A stretch of 64,000 nucleotides of DNA, taken from contig CAJULU010000016.1 of the NCBI GenBank assembly GCA_910587575.1, forward strand, positions 1 through 64,000, written 5' to 3'. Position 1 is the first letter of the stretch, and each line of letters opens with the position of its first letter. Source of the stretch: an uncultured Dorea sp. (GTDB taxonomy: Bacteria; Bacillota; Clostridia; Lachnospirales; Lachnospiraceae). Positions 1 through 7,300 of the stretch are shown here, piece after piece. Under the pieces are notes generated by a model. That model had not been told where the DNA came from. It did not search any database and saw nothing but the letters and a program-made list of their open reading frames with translations. A program made the translations under genes and the position numbers.

Positions 1-600
1 TTAAATCACGAAAAGAATTTAGAAGAAAAAGAACAATTAAAACAAGAATTAGAAAGAGAACAAAGACGCAATGAAAGAGCATTAGATAAAAAAGAAAAAA
101 GTATTGAAGAGAAGCAAATAAAAGTTAATAAAAATATTGAAATATTAAATAAAAATAGAGAAGTTATAGACCAAACAAGAGAAACCGCCGAACGCATTAA
201 AGATATAAGAATTGTTTATTTTGAAATGCCTGCACCTATTGAAAAAGGATTTCACAAGGGCTTTTATACAAGAGAACAAGTAGAAGAATTAACAAAAGAA
301 ATAAATAAAGCAAGAGAACAAACAAGAAGTATGGAACAAGGTAGAGAAGTAAAAAGCTTTGATGAAAGATTAGAACAGGCTTCAAAAAGAGCAAATGAAA
401 ATGTAAAGGATAAAACAATAGACAGATTAAGAGAAGAAAATGAACGCTTAAAAACCTTTGAAAAAGACCACAATTTTTGTATTTGGTTAGATAAGAATTA
501 TAATGTTAAAGAAATAAAAAAAGAATATGAAAGACAAGAAAAAGAACACGAAAAAGAATTAACTCATACTCATACACGCACATATGATAGAGATAGATAA
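1..600 (+). CDS. C-terminal part of a mobilisation (MobV/Pre-like) protein, 5' end outside window
   Basis: The frame is open from base 1, so about 199 codons of a longer gene are visible; the first ATG inside (226) is not the true start. The protein is almost entirely charged coiled coil, rich in Glu, Lys, Arg, Asn and Gln, with repeated KE/RE patterns, a short hydrophobic break (IVYFEMPAP) near residue 75 and an HTHTRT tail. The C-terminal halves of MobV/Pre plasmid relaxases look like this, but the relaxase motifs would lie upstream and cannot be seen. Codon use is strongly AT-rich compared with the rest of the window, which fits a transferred element. It could instead be another coiled-coil plasmid protein. 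Confidence 0.6.
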   Translation, partial: LNHEKNLEEKEQLKQELEREQRRNERALDKKEKSIEEKQIKVNKNIEILNKNREVIDQTRETAERIKDIRIVYFEMPAPIEKGFHKGFYTREQVEELTKEINKAREQTRSMEQGREVKSFDERLEQASKRANENVKDKTIDRLREENERLKTFEKDHNFCIWLDKNYNVKEIKKEYERQEKEHEKELTHTHTRTYDRDR

Positions 601-630
601 AGTAGGCAAAAGTCAAGATACAAAAGGAAG

Positions 631-659
631 ATTTTTTGATTGCGTTTTAATCAAAAAAT
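631..659 (+). terminator. AT-rich inverted repeat after the mobilisation-like gene
   Basis: ATTTTTTGATT at 631-641 is the exact reverse complement of AATCAAAAAAT at 649-659, with a 7-base loop. It lies 30 bases past the stop of the mobilisation-like gene. The stem has few G-C pairs, so it is a weak terminator candidate. Confidence 0.35.
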
Positions 660-701
660 ACTCTTTTGTGTCTTTACTTTTTTAGCAATAAAATATAATT
701 G

Positions 702-739
702 AAAAAAGGTGGAATAACAGTCTTTTGTTATTCCGCCTT
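702..739 (-). terminator. Rho-independent terminator of the small anchored-protein gene
   Basis: A 14-bp stem (706-719 with 726-739, one G-U type mismatch) is followed on the minus strand by a run of six T. It sits 15 bases beyond the stop of the 754-1116 gene and reads in the same direction. Confidence 0.75.
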
Positions 740-753
740 GGGTGTAATCTTTT

Positions 754-1116
754 TTATTCAATCTTTACAGTGTCGTTTATGTAATCAATAGTTATAGTTT
801 TATATGGTTCATTGTTTTCTATCTCATATTTGTATAAGTCAATTTTTAACTCTGTGGGTTCTCCATTTATTCGGTTATGTTCTTCCTTTACACGCTTGTA
901 TAAATCGGGGTCATTAAAATTCTTATACACAATAACATTTAAGTCGGTATCTCTACACCGTTGACCGCCTACCATTGTGTAAGACTGTGAAAAACTGTTT
1001 ACAATCTCAAATTCGGGCTTTTCTGGCTCACTATGGTAAATATATACCCTTGTCACAATAAAAGCCCCTAGAAGGGCGCACAAGCCCCCTAGAATCCATT
1101 TTTTCTTGTTCCTCAT
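754..1116 (-). CDS. Small membrane-anchored protein of unknown function
   Basis: The product is 120 aa with a basic N-terminus (RNKKK) and one hydrophobic segment at about residues 8-25, so it is probably held in the membrane with the rest outside. The ectodomain is polar, has a single Cys and carries no motif I recognise. The start is supported by a GGGGG ribosome site 9 bases upstream. It has its own terminator (702-739). The AT-rich codons match the mobilisation-like gene, so it probably belongs to the same element. Function unknown. Confidence 0.6.
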   Translation of the reverse strand: MRNKKKWILGGLCALLGAFIVTRVYIYHSEPEKPEFEIVNSFSQSYTMVGGQRCRDTDLNVIVYKNFNDPDLYKRVKEEHNRINGEPTELKIDLYKYEIENNEPYKTITIDYINDTVKIE

Positions 1117-1235
1117 AGATTTATACCCCCTTTATATTTATATAGCCTATATTATCATAAAGCCTTATAAACATAAAGTTATTTCTTATAGAGTTTTTGG
1201 CTATAATATCCATAAAGGCAAAGGGGTATACACTT

Positions 1236-1457
1236 ATGAAGTATCTACACATAAGATTGAATGAACTATTAGCCGAAAACGGCATAAGCAAGAATAAGAT
1301 TTGTAAGGATTTAGACCAACAACGGGGCAACTTCAACCGCTACTGTCGGGATGACTTCCAACGGGTAGATGCTAACCTCATTATCAAGTTGTGTGAGTAT
1401 TTCGGTTGTGGTGTCGGGAACTTGTTTGAGATAAGAGAAAGAGAAGAAGAACAATAA
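1236..1457 (+). CDS. XRE/Cro-type small DNA-binding regulator
   Basis: A 73-aa helix-turn-helix protein. Residues 5-60 fit the Cro/CI-like fold: a first helix (IRLNELLAENGIS), a turn helix (KNKICKDLD) and a second pair ending in IIKLCEYFGCGVGNLFEI, typical of small XRE regulators of plasmids and integrative elements. The ATG at 1236 is preferred over the ATG at 1197 because AAAGGGG lies about 8 bases before it and the fold begins there. It is divergent from the anchored-protein gene, so it may repress from the shared 120-bp gap. A terminator follows directly. Confidence 0.75.
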   Translation: MKYLHIRLNELLAENGISKNKICKDLDQQRGNFNRYCRDDFQRVDANLIIKLCEYFGCGVGNLFEIREREEEQ

Positions 1458-1483
1458 GCACTTTTCGGGGTGCTTATTTTTTT
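1456..1483 (+). terminator. Rho-independent terminator of the XRE gene
   Basis: AAGCAC (1456-1461) pairs with GTGCTT (1470-1475) around a TTTTCGGG loop and is followed by ATTTTTTTAT. The stem starts inside the stop codon of the regulator. Confidence 0.75.
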
Positions 1484-1609
1484 ATACATATAACATACTC
1501 AATTATCCCGTATCAGATACATATAGGATATGTATAAATGGGCTTGATTTCGGCACAATCATTTTTAAATTGTCTCGGCTTGTGTCTACCCTTCGGGGCA
1601 AAATAAAAC

Positions 1610-2098
1610 TCATTCTACGGAAATATTCGTATAAATTAGTATAAATGTTTCACGTGGAACATTAAAAAATGCTTTAAAATCAAGGCTTTTATAAAAAGTC
1701 TTGTTCCTAGTAATGAAAGCAAATCTGCAAAATAAAATTCCGGTCAAGGTTAATCCTCTGCCGGAATCCAGGATGGCACACTCTGAATCTGCATGGTAAC
1801 GCTCCATCGCCAGATCATAAAAGGCCATATTCAAAATGGCCTCCACGGTCTGCACCTGTTGTTCCTCCCGGCTGATTCTGGCAGCATGGTCGCTCTTTTG
1901 CTCCCCGTAGTTTCCAAACTGTGCATGATTCCCGCCTTCTATACAGATTTCAGCATAATCTGCAGGCAAATACGAGTTACCTTCTTCCACCTTCTCCATA
2001 TTCAGGACACCATCCTCACTGCCATAGCGCAACAGAACAGAAAAAGAATCCGACTTCAGGCTTTTCATTGGATATGATGTCAGAACATATACCGCCAA
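1610..2098 (-). pseudogene. Remnant of an alpha/beta hydrolase (C-terminal half)
   Basis: Residues about 20-85 hold the second half of an alpha/beta hydrolase family: RYGSEDGVLNMEK, then the catalytic-His block EGGNHAQFGNYG and ISREEQQ. The family is about 230-250 aa, and the first half with the nucleophile Ser is missing, so the enzyme cannot be active. The last 40-50 codons do not look like protein; they run through AT-rich DNA that includes the parS-like site. The fragment lies between crcB and the AT-rich element, suggesting that deletion or insertion removed the rest. Confidence 0.6.
1646..1661. promoter_or_regulatory. parS-like centromere site
   Basis: TGTTTCACGTGGAACA reads TGTTCCACGTGAAACA on the other strand. 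This fits the Firmicute ParB/Spo0J consensus TGTTnCACGTGAAACA at every defined position. The site lies in AT-rich DNA between the mobile-element genes and the hydrolase remnant. Chromosomal parS sites cluster near the replication origin, but a plasmid or integrated element could also carry one. No parA or parB is visible here. Confidence 0.7.
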
Positions 2099-2148
2099 CA
2101 GAACCGTTCTGTCTGGAAGTCAGGTCTCCGTTGTAACCATCTGTTTCC

Positions 2149-2520
2149 TTATCCCTTTCTGACGATTCCCTGGCCTGCGAATACAGCCAATACTCCGAGC
2201 GTAACACTCAGTACCGTATAGATGACAGCCAGATGCATTTTCCCGTCTTTCATCAAATCTGTTGTCTCCAATGCGAAAGAGGAAAATGTAGTAAAGCCTC
2301 CGCATATCCCAACCTTCAGGAATAATACCGTTCTGGGATTCAGAAAATCTGTTTTCATAGCCAATGCAGCCACAATTCCGATCAGAAACGATCCTGCGAT
2401 ATTTATCATTAGTGTTTTGATTGGAAATACACAACCTTCTTTCAACGGGATCATTCCGATTAAATATCTGCAGACCGCTCCCATAAACCCGCCAGCCCCA
2501 ACAACAATACACTCTATCAT
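2149..2520 (-). CDS. crcB: Fluoride channel FluC/CrcB
   Basis: The product is 123 aa, normal for the family, and works as a dual-topology homodimer that exports fluoride across the membrane. Diagnostic blocks are GAGGFMGAVCRYLIG at the N-terminus, the central N-I-A-G-S-F segment and GGFTTFSSFALE near residue 75, which holds the Phe/Ser/Thr residues of the fluoride path. Four hydrophobic helices are visible. I choose the ATG at 2520: AAAAGG lies about 9 bases before it, whereas the GTG at 2529 would sit directly on the ribosome site. Many clostridia have two adjacent crcB genes; only one is here, beside a gene remnant. Confidence 0.92.
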   Translation of the reverse strand: MIECIVVGAGGFMGAVCRYLIGMIPLKEGCVFPIKTLMINIAGSFLIGIVAALAMKTDFLNPRTVLFLKVGICGGFTTFSSFALETTDLMKDGKMHLAVIYTVLSVTLGVLAVFAGQGIVRKG

Positions 2521-2611
2521 GACAGACACCCTTTTCTAAATCAAGATAGGTTCATTATACTTGTTTTCCAGTTCCTTTGCAATGTCTGGCTTCCACTCTC
2601 ACTTCCATTGC

Positions 2612-4119
2612 CTACTCCCTTCCTGAAACATAATTCGGATTCTCCTTAAACGCCTGAAGCAATTCCTGCCTTGGTTCTTCTTTAAAGACCCGCTTCCAAG
2701 ATTTCAACAGATTATCCGACGTAACACTGATAGATTCAATCCCAATAAAAGAAGAAACCGTCTGATTCAAAATCGCTTTTGCCGCCGCCAGCGCAATCGC
2801 CTGTCCCTGCTCAAAGGGGCACTGAGCGCTCAGCGCCTTAATCATGCCGCCCTTCGCCATATTCAAGGCGTCCGCATAATCCAAATCACTGGTTACAATG
2901 GCAATATCCGTCCTTCCAAGCTCAGTCAGCGCAGAGATGACCTCCATCGCAGGGCCGTCCCAGGAAATATAAAGCGCCTCGATTTCCGGATACCGCCGAA
3001 TCAAGTCGCCCGCCTTTTTGTAGACTTCGTCCTCTTTCCCGAACCTGACCGTCTCGCACAGGTGCAGCGTCGGATATTCCTCGCTCAAAACCTGTTTTGC
3101 GGCGTTATCCCTCTGTGAGGTCGCATAAAAATCTGCCCCATGGACAATCATACCATAGTTTTTCAGATTATGCTGCCGCATATATTCCCCAAGCCCATGT
3201 CCCATGTTCTGCCCGTGGGAGTGTTCATTAATCGACACACAGGTAACATAATCGCCAGGGCGCAGCCCGTCCGGAACATTAGAAATCAGAATCAGCTTTA
3301 TGCCGCTCTCCTTAATCTCCTGGAACGCCTCCGCCGTAATCTTCTGGTCTGTCGGAATGGCAATCAAAATATCCGGCTCCAACATCCTCAAACTCTCAAG
3401 CTGCCTGCACTGAAGCTGCGGGTCAAAATGGGCGTCCGTTGTCCCGATAATGGAAATATCCAGACTGTCAAAAATATTCCGGATTCCTTTCAAATGCAGC
3501 TCCATCCAGGCTTTTCCCGCATAGTGGAAAGATATCACCGCCGTCGCCTTTTTTGAACGGATACTCTGTATCTCCTCCTCCGACAACAGCAATTCATTCA
3601 TAGAAGAAGCCTTTTCCCCAAAGGGCCCGCGTCCGATTCCGCAGGTGGACGAACGCACCTTTAGCTCTGTGGGCAGCGTAACGGTTTTATAAATGTTTTT
3701 ACAGGCAGGCACATTGGCGCAATCCTGATTCTCAATCCTTTTCATCAGCACAGAGACAGCCCGGTTGGCAAACTCTGCCGTATCCTGCTCTACCGTCGTG
3801 AGCGCCGGCGTATGCAGGGGCGCCCAGTCAAAGCTTGCCAAACACACAATGGAAATATCTGCCGGACATGTAATATTGTGGGCATTAATATATTTCAAAA
3901 ACGGAATCACCACCGCATAGTTGGCAATCAGCAGCGCCGTTGGCGCCTGTTCGCCGCACAAAAGCCGATCCAGCACGTCGAACACATCCTGTTCCTTCTG
4001 CAAGTACGGATGGATATATTCCGGCGCCTCCAAGATACCATACTCCTTAAGCGCCTTCTGAAATCCAGCCAGCCTAAGAGGCGTACGTTCCCGGTTACTC
4101 CCTAAAAAGCCTATTCGCA
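2612..4119 (-). pseudogene. LacI-type sugar regulator with a second periplasmic-binding domain, N-terminus lost
   Basis: About 500 genuine residues remain. The first part (from RIGFLGSNRERTPLRLAGF) is the C-terminal half of a LacI-family sensor, ending near PALTTVEQDTAEFANRAVSV. After a linker follows a second, ribose-binding-like domain of about 300 aa (AVISFHYAGKAWMELHLKG to SSFIGIESISVTSDNLL). The LacI helix-turn-helix and the first half of the sensor are absent; the open frame upstream of 4119 is only the antisense of the isomerase fragment. So it cannot bind DNA as LacI does. The double-sensor layout resembles long LacI-like proteins of gut clostridia that sit beside sugar-catabolic genes. 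Confidence 0.65.
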
Positions 4120-4120
4120 A

Positions 4121-4654
4121 AACCTGGAAATATTCAAAGAAGTATGGACTCCCATCATCCGGCTTGCCGAGAAACACAAGGTTCAGATTGCAATCGAAAA
4201 CTGCCCCATGCTTTTTGGTCCGGACCAATGGCCCGGCGGACAGAATCTGATGACTACGCCCGCAATCTGGCGCAAAGCATTTGACTTGATTCCAAGTGAA
4301 TATTTCGGTTTAAATTACGATCCTTCTCATTTTGTATGGCAGCAAATGGACTACATCAGACCTTTGTACGAATTCCGGGAAAAGATTTTCCATGTTCATT
4401 ACAAGGATATCAAGGTTTACTATGATAAACTTAACGACGTGGGGACTATGGCGTATCCTTTGGACTATATGTCTCCGAAACTTCCCGGTCTTGGGGATGT
4501 AGACTGGGGGAAATACGTGTCCGCCCTGACAGATATCGGCTACAAAGGTTATAGCTGTATCGAGATTGAGGATAAGGCTTTCGAGGATTCTTCCGAAAGA
4601 GTGCTGGACGCACTCCGCCTTTCTTATGGTTATATGAGACAATTTGTTATCTGA
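4121..4654 (+). pseudogene. Sugar phosphate isomerase/epimerase, 5'-truncated
   Basis: The protein reading begins at about NLEIFKEVWTP (base 4121), upstream of the first ATG (4208), and includes the TIM-barrel signatures VQIAIENCPM, GLNYDPSHF, HVHYKD and CIEIEDKAFE near the end. These belong to the xylose-isomerase-like epimerase family, which carries metal-binding Glu, Asp and His residues. The first half of the barrel is missing: a stop at 4103 closes the frame and the DNA beyond encodes the LacI-like sensor on the other strand. The 3' end is normal and is followed 15 bases later by the dehydrogenase gene, its usual partner in inositol or rare-sugar oxidation operons. Confidence 0.65.
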
Positions 4655-4668
4655 AAGGAGAAAATCAC

Positions 4669-5847
4669 ATGAACCCAGAGAAAATCAACATCGGACTCAT
4701 CGGCGCCGGATTTATGGCAAAGGCGCACTCCATCGCATACGCAGGTATGCCCATGTTCTTCTGGCCTGCACCGGCAATTCCGGTAAAGAAAATGATTGTA
4801 GATATGAACATAGATATTGCAAGGGACGCAAAGGAGAAGTTTGCCTTTGAGTCTTACTCTGCCGACTGGCACGACATTGTCAATGATCCGGCAATTTCGG
4901 TGGTGGATATCTGTACACCCAACAATGTACACGCCGAGATTGCAATCGCCGCCGCAAAAGCGGGAAAACATATTCTTTGCGAAAAGCCCCTTGCACTTAC
5001 GTCCAAAGAGGCAGGAGAAATGTACCGGGCCGCCGCAGAAAACGGCGTGAAGACTATGGTGGCTTTCAACTACCGCAGAACGCCTGCCGTACAGCTTGCA
5101 AAGAAATATATTGACGAGGGGGCAATCGGAGACATCCTTGATTTCCGGGGAACCTATCTGCAGGATTGGTCTGCCCATCCGGACTCTCCTCTTTCCTGGC
5201 GTTTCCAAAAAAGCGTGTGCGGAAGCGGAGCGCTTGGGGATATCGGAACCCATGTGGTAGACATGCTTCGTTTTCTGGTAGGGGATTTCAAACGGGTCAA
5301 CGCCAGTGCGGCGACTTATATCAAGGAGCGCCCGCTGCAATCCGGTGCGGCGGACACCCTCGGGAATCTCCGGGTAGGGCAGGACGCCCCGAAAGCGGCG
5401 GTGGATGTGGACGACCAGTGCATGTTCATGATTGAGTGTAAGAACGGGGCTTTCGGAAGTATCGAAGCAACCCGCAATGCATGGGGGCGCAATAATTATA
5501 TTACTTTTGAAATCCACGGAACTAAAGGTTCTATTTATTTTAATTATGAACGCCGCGACGAACTGCAGGTTTGTTTTGCCGACGACCCTTCAGACCGCCG
5601 TGGATTCCGGACGGTATACACAGGTCCGAATCATCCGTATGGAGAGGGATTGTGGCCGATTCCGGCGTTAGGTATCGGATATACTGAGACAAAAATAATC
5701 GAATGTTATGATTTCTTCCGCGCTTTACAGAATGATACGGAGGCATCTCCTAACTTCCAGGACGGATATGCTGTGGAATTAATTTCGGATGCGATTCTGG
5801 AATCCGCAAAGAGACGTGAATGGGTTGAGGTAAAAGAGGCCGTCTAA
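4669..5847 (+). CDS. Gfo/Idh/MocA-family NAD(P)-dependent sugar/polyol dehydrogenase
   Basis: A 392-aa protein that oxidises a sugar or cyclitol hydroxyl with NAD(P). The Rossmann fold starts at residue 4 (INIGLIGAGFMAKAHSIAY); the family Lys sits in CEKPLA near residue 104; the substrate domain includes NYRRTPAVQLAK and the GDIGTHVVDMLRFLVG block with its conserved Asp and His. The start is well supported by AAAGGAG 9 bases upstream. The gene follows the truncated isomerase in the same direction, so the pair was probably an operon for a rare sugar or inositol. The dehydrogenase itself looks intact. The substrate cannot be read from the sequence. Confidence 0.88.
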   Translation: MNPEKINIGLIGAGFMAKAHSIAYAGMPMFFWPAPAIPVKKMIVDMNIDIARDAKEKFAFESYSADWHDIVNDPAISVVDICTPNNVHAEIAIAAAKAGKHILCEKPLALTSKEAGEMYRAAAENGVKTMVAFNYRRTPAVQLAKKYIDEGAIGDILDFRGTYLQDWSAHPDSPLSWRFQKSVCGSGALGDIGTHVVDMLRFLVGDFKRVNASAATYIKERPLQSGAADTLGNLRVGQDAPKAAVDVDDQCMFMIECKNGAFGSIEATRNAWGRNNYITFEIHGTKGSIYFNYERRDELQVCFADDPSDRRGFRTVYTGPNHPYGEGLWPIPALGIGYTETKIIECYDFFRALQNDTEASPNFQDGYAVELISDAILESAKRREWVEVKEAV

Positions 5848-6183
5848 ACAAAAACAAGCATATCCCACCAAAGTTATTTTCACTCCTGAAATTGCATTTA
5901 TGGATAATCAAACGTATCAATCAGAGCTGAAACAAATCGCGGAATTAGTGACTGCGATTTTGACCCAGACCCTTACGGCTGAAAGAGAGATACCCCGCCC
6001 CGATCTGGAGCAACCATTCCCATTTGGGCGTGATCACCGGGCGTCATTTGGCTCCCAGTCATTTGCGCCGGCGCAATTCGCACTATGGGGCGAAAACCCG
6101 CTGACAACCAAACATCCACGGAACTTTATGCATCCGAATGAATGTTAAACGCATGACTACTCTCTGGTTTTCTTGAAGAAAAA
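5848..6183. other. Gene-poor stretch, no recognised gene
   Basis: An open frame at 5900-6148 (plus strand, 82 codons) has no ribosome site and its translation matches nothing I recognise, so I do not call it a gene. The stretch opens with one copy of an imperfect direct repeat (5877-5893) whose partner lies at 6864-6880. Confidence 0.4.
5877..5893 (+). repeat. Imperfect direct repeat, left copy (att-like)
   Basis: TTTTCACTCCTGAAATT differs at one position from the copy at 6864-6880. Together they flank the Rpn and integrase remnants, as the ends of a decayed integrated element would. Confidence 0.4.
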
Positions 6184-6214
6184 CAGTGAACCCTTCTTTT
6201 GAATGGGTTCACTG
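6184..6214 (-). terminator. Terminator downstream of the Rpn remnant
   Basis: CAGTGAACCC (6184-6193) pairs perfectly with GGGTTCACTG (6205-6214). On the minus strand the stem runs into TTTTTCTTC. It lies 33 bases after the stop of the Rpn remnant on that strand. Confidence 0.65.
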
Positions 6215-6246
6215 CTTTACTAATTAGTTTTATCAAGCCATTGTAT

Positions 6247-6680
6247 TTATACCAATACTGGCTTCTTTTTTGCAATCATAGTTTTGACCTCTTCAACGCT
6301 TTTTTCTGCCACATCTGCTATCTGCTCTATTGTATAACCTTTTTCATACATTTTAAATATAATTTTTGCTTACTATCATCCACTGGTATATTATACTCAT
6401 TTTCCATGATACATAACTTTTCATTAACTGATAACTCCATTGATAATAATGTACTCAGTAAACGGTGCAACTCATACTTATCATCATGCTCCGGCAGTTC
6501 ATTTGATATTCCAATCAAGACGATATCTAACAGGTCAAATCCACCTTTCCACAAATAAGAGCCTAAGAGCTTATCCTTTGGGTTCATTCCTTGAAATTCA
6601 TCAACAGTCTTTACCAGGATATGCGCCAGTATAATCTTATTGCCGAGCAACTGCTTTGCTTTCTCATCATATTGGGCTTT
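6247..6680 (-). pseudogene. Rpn-family (PD-(D/E)XK) recombinase/nuclease remnant
   Basis: Three pieces of a typical clostridial Rpn-family protein can be read: an N-terminal piece with YDEKAKQLLGNKIILAHIL and VDEFQGMNPKD, then a C-terminal region with KYELHRLLSTLLSMELS and IMENEYNIPVDD, and after a one-base frameshift near 6345 the tail GYTIEQIADVAEKSVEEVK. The central catalytic domain is deleted, so the gene is dead. Its 5' end runs into the integrase remnant at about 6676-6680 with no start codon. The family is multicopy and transposon-associated in Lachnospiraceae. Confidence 0.72.
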
Positions 6681-6839
6681 GCAAAAGGAACGCCAAAATC
6701 AGTCGTTGCAAGTATGTTAGGACACACTACTGAGGTCAACCAGAAGTATTATACCTATGATACCTCAAATCTTGATGAAAAACAGAAGGTTGTCCAGAAC
6801 CGGAACGCAAAATTCAAGTCATTCATGCAGGTGGGATAA
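6676..6839 (+). pseudogene. Tyrosine integrase C-terminal remnant
   Basis: The last about 50 residues of a phage/ICE integrase remain: KSVVASMLGHTTEVNQKYY, then TYDTSNLDEKQ. The MLGHTT block carries the second catalytic His region, and the following Y-Y-T-Y holds the nucleophilic Tyr. Everything upstream is gone, and the DNA before it encodes the Rpn remnant on the other strand. The remnant ends 70 bases from tRNA-Pro, where such elements commonly integrate. Confidence 0.72.
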
Positions 6840-6863
6840 TCCCAACCAAAACCAACCAGATTT

Positions 6864-6880
6864 TTTCACTCCTAAAATTA
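6864..6880 (+). repeat. Imperfect direct repeat, right copy (att-like)
   Basis: TTTTCACTCCTAAAATT lies between the integrase remnant and tRNA-Pro; it matches 5877-5893 at 16 of 17 positions. It is a candidate attachment-site half. Confidence 0.4.
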
Positions 6881-6904
6881 AAAAATCCCCCATTTTATGG
6901 GGGA
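6881..6904 (-). terminator. Terminator of the tRNA transcript
   Basis: The CCCCAT/ATGGGG stem with a 3-base loop, followed on the minus strand by ATTTTTTAATTTT, lies directly after the 3' end of tRNA-Pro. It probably ends a tRNA-Gln/tRNA-Pro transcript. Confidence 0.75.
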
Positions 6905-6907
6905 TAA

Positions 6908-6981
<74 letters not shown>

Positions 6982-7043
6982 ATACTATTAATTTGTGTCT
7001 GGATGTCTTGTCCGACAAGACATCCAGCGCCCCTGCCAAGGAA

Positions 7044-7114
7044 CTACGGATAGAGGATTTGAACCTCTACTAACAGAGTCAGAGTCTGCTGTGCTGCCGT
7101 TACACCAATCCGCA
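7044..7114 (-). tRNA. tRNA-Gln (anticodon CTG)
   Basis: A cloverleaf on the minus strand: acceptor TGCGGAT/ATCCGTA with one G-U pair and discriminator G, D stem GTGT/GCAC, anticodon stem GCAGA/TCTGT with loop CTCTGAC (anticodon CTG, reads CAG) and T arm AGAGGTTCAAATCCTCT. It precedes tRNA-Pro in the same transcript direction. Confidence 0.95.
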
Positions 7115-7300
7115 CTGTCGTGTTCCTGCGAACAAATTATATTATAGCAGGTTTTTTCCAAAAATCAACCCCTTTTTTCATTTTTTTCAACTTTTTTCAA
7201 TTCTTAGGATTTTCTGCCGGATACACCGCCGTTCCCAGTCCGGCGGACTATCGCAAAAACAACCTTTACATACGGTCATTTCCCGACAGCCCGCCCTCTC

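Noticed and set aside
2521..2611. Possible fluoride riboswitch before crcB
   Set aside because: Only about 90 bases are available before crcB and I could not find the conserved pseudoknot pattern of the crcB RNA motif.
4630..5517. A 295-codon minus-strand frame
   Set aside because: Antisense of the Gfo/Idh/MocA gene, which has a strong ribosome site and intact motifs.
5900..6148. An 82-codon plus-strand open frame
   Set aside because: No ribosome site, no recognisable family, lies inside a decayed element; described as a gene-less stretch instead.
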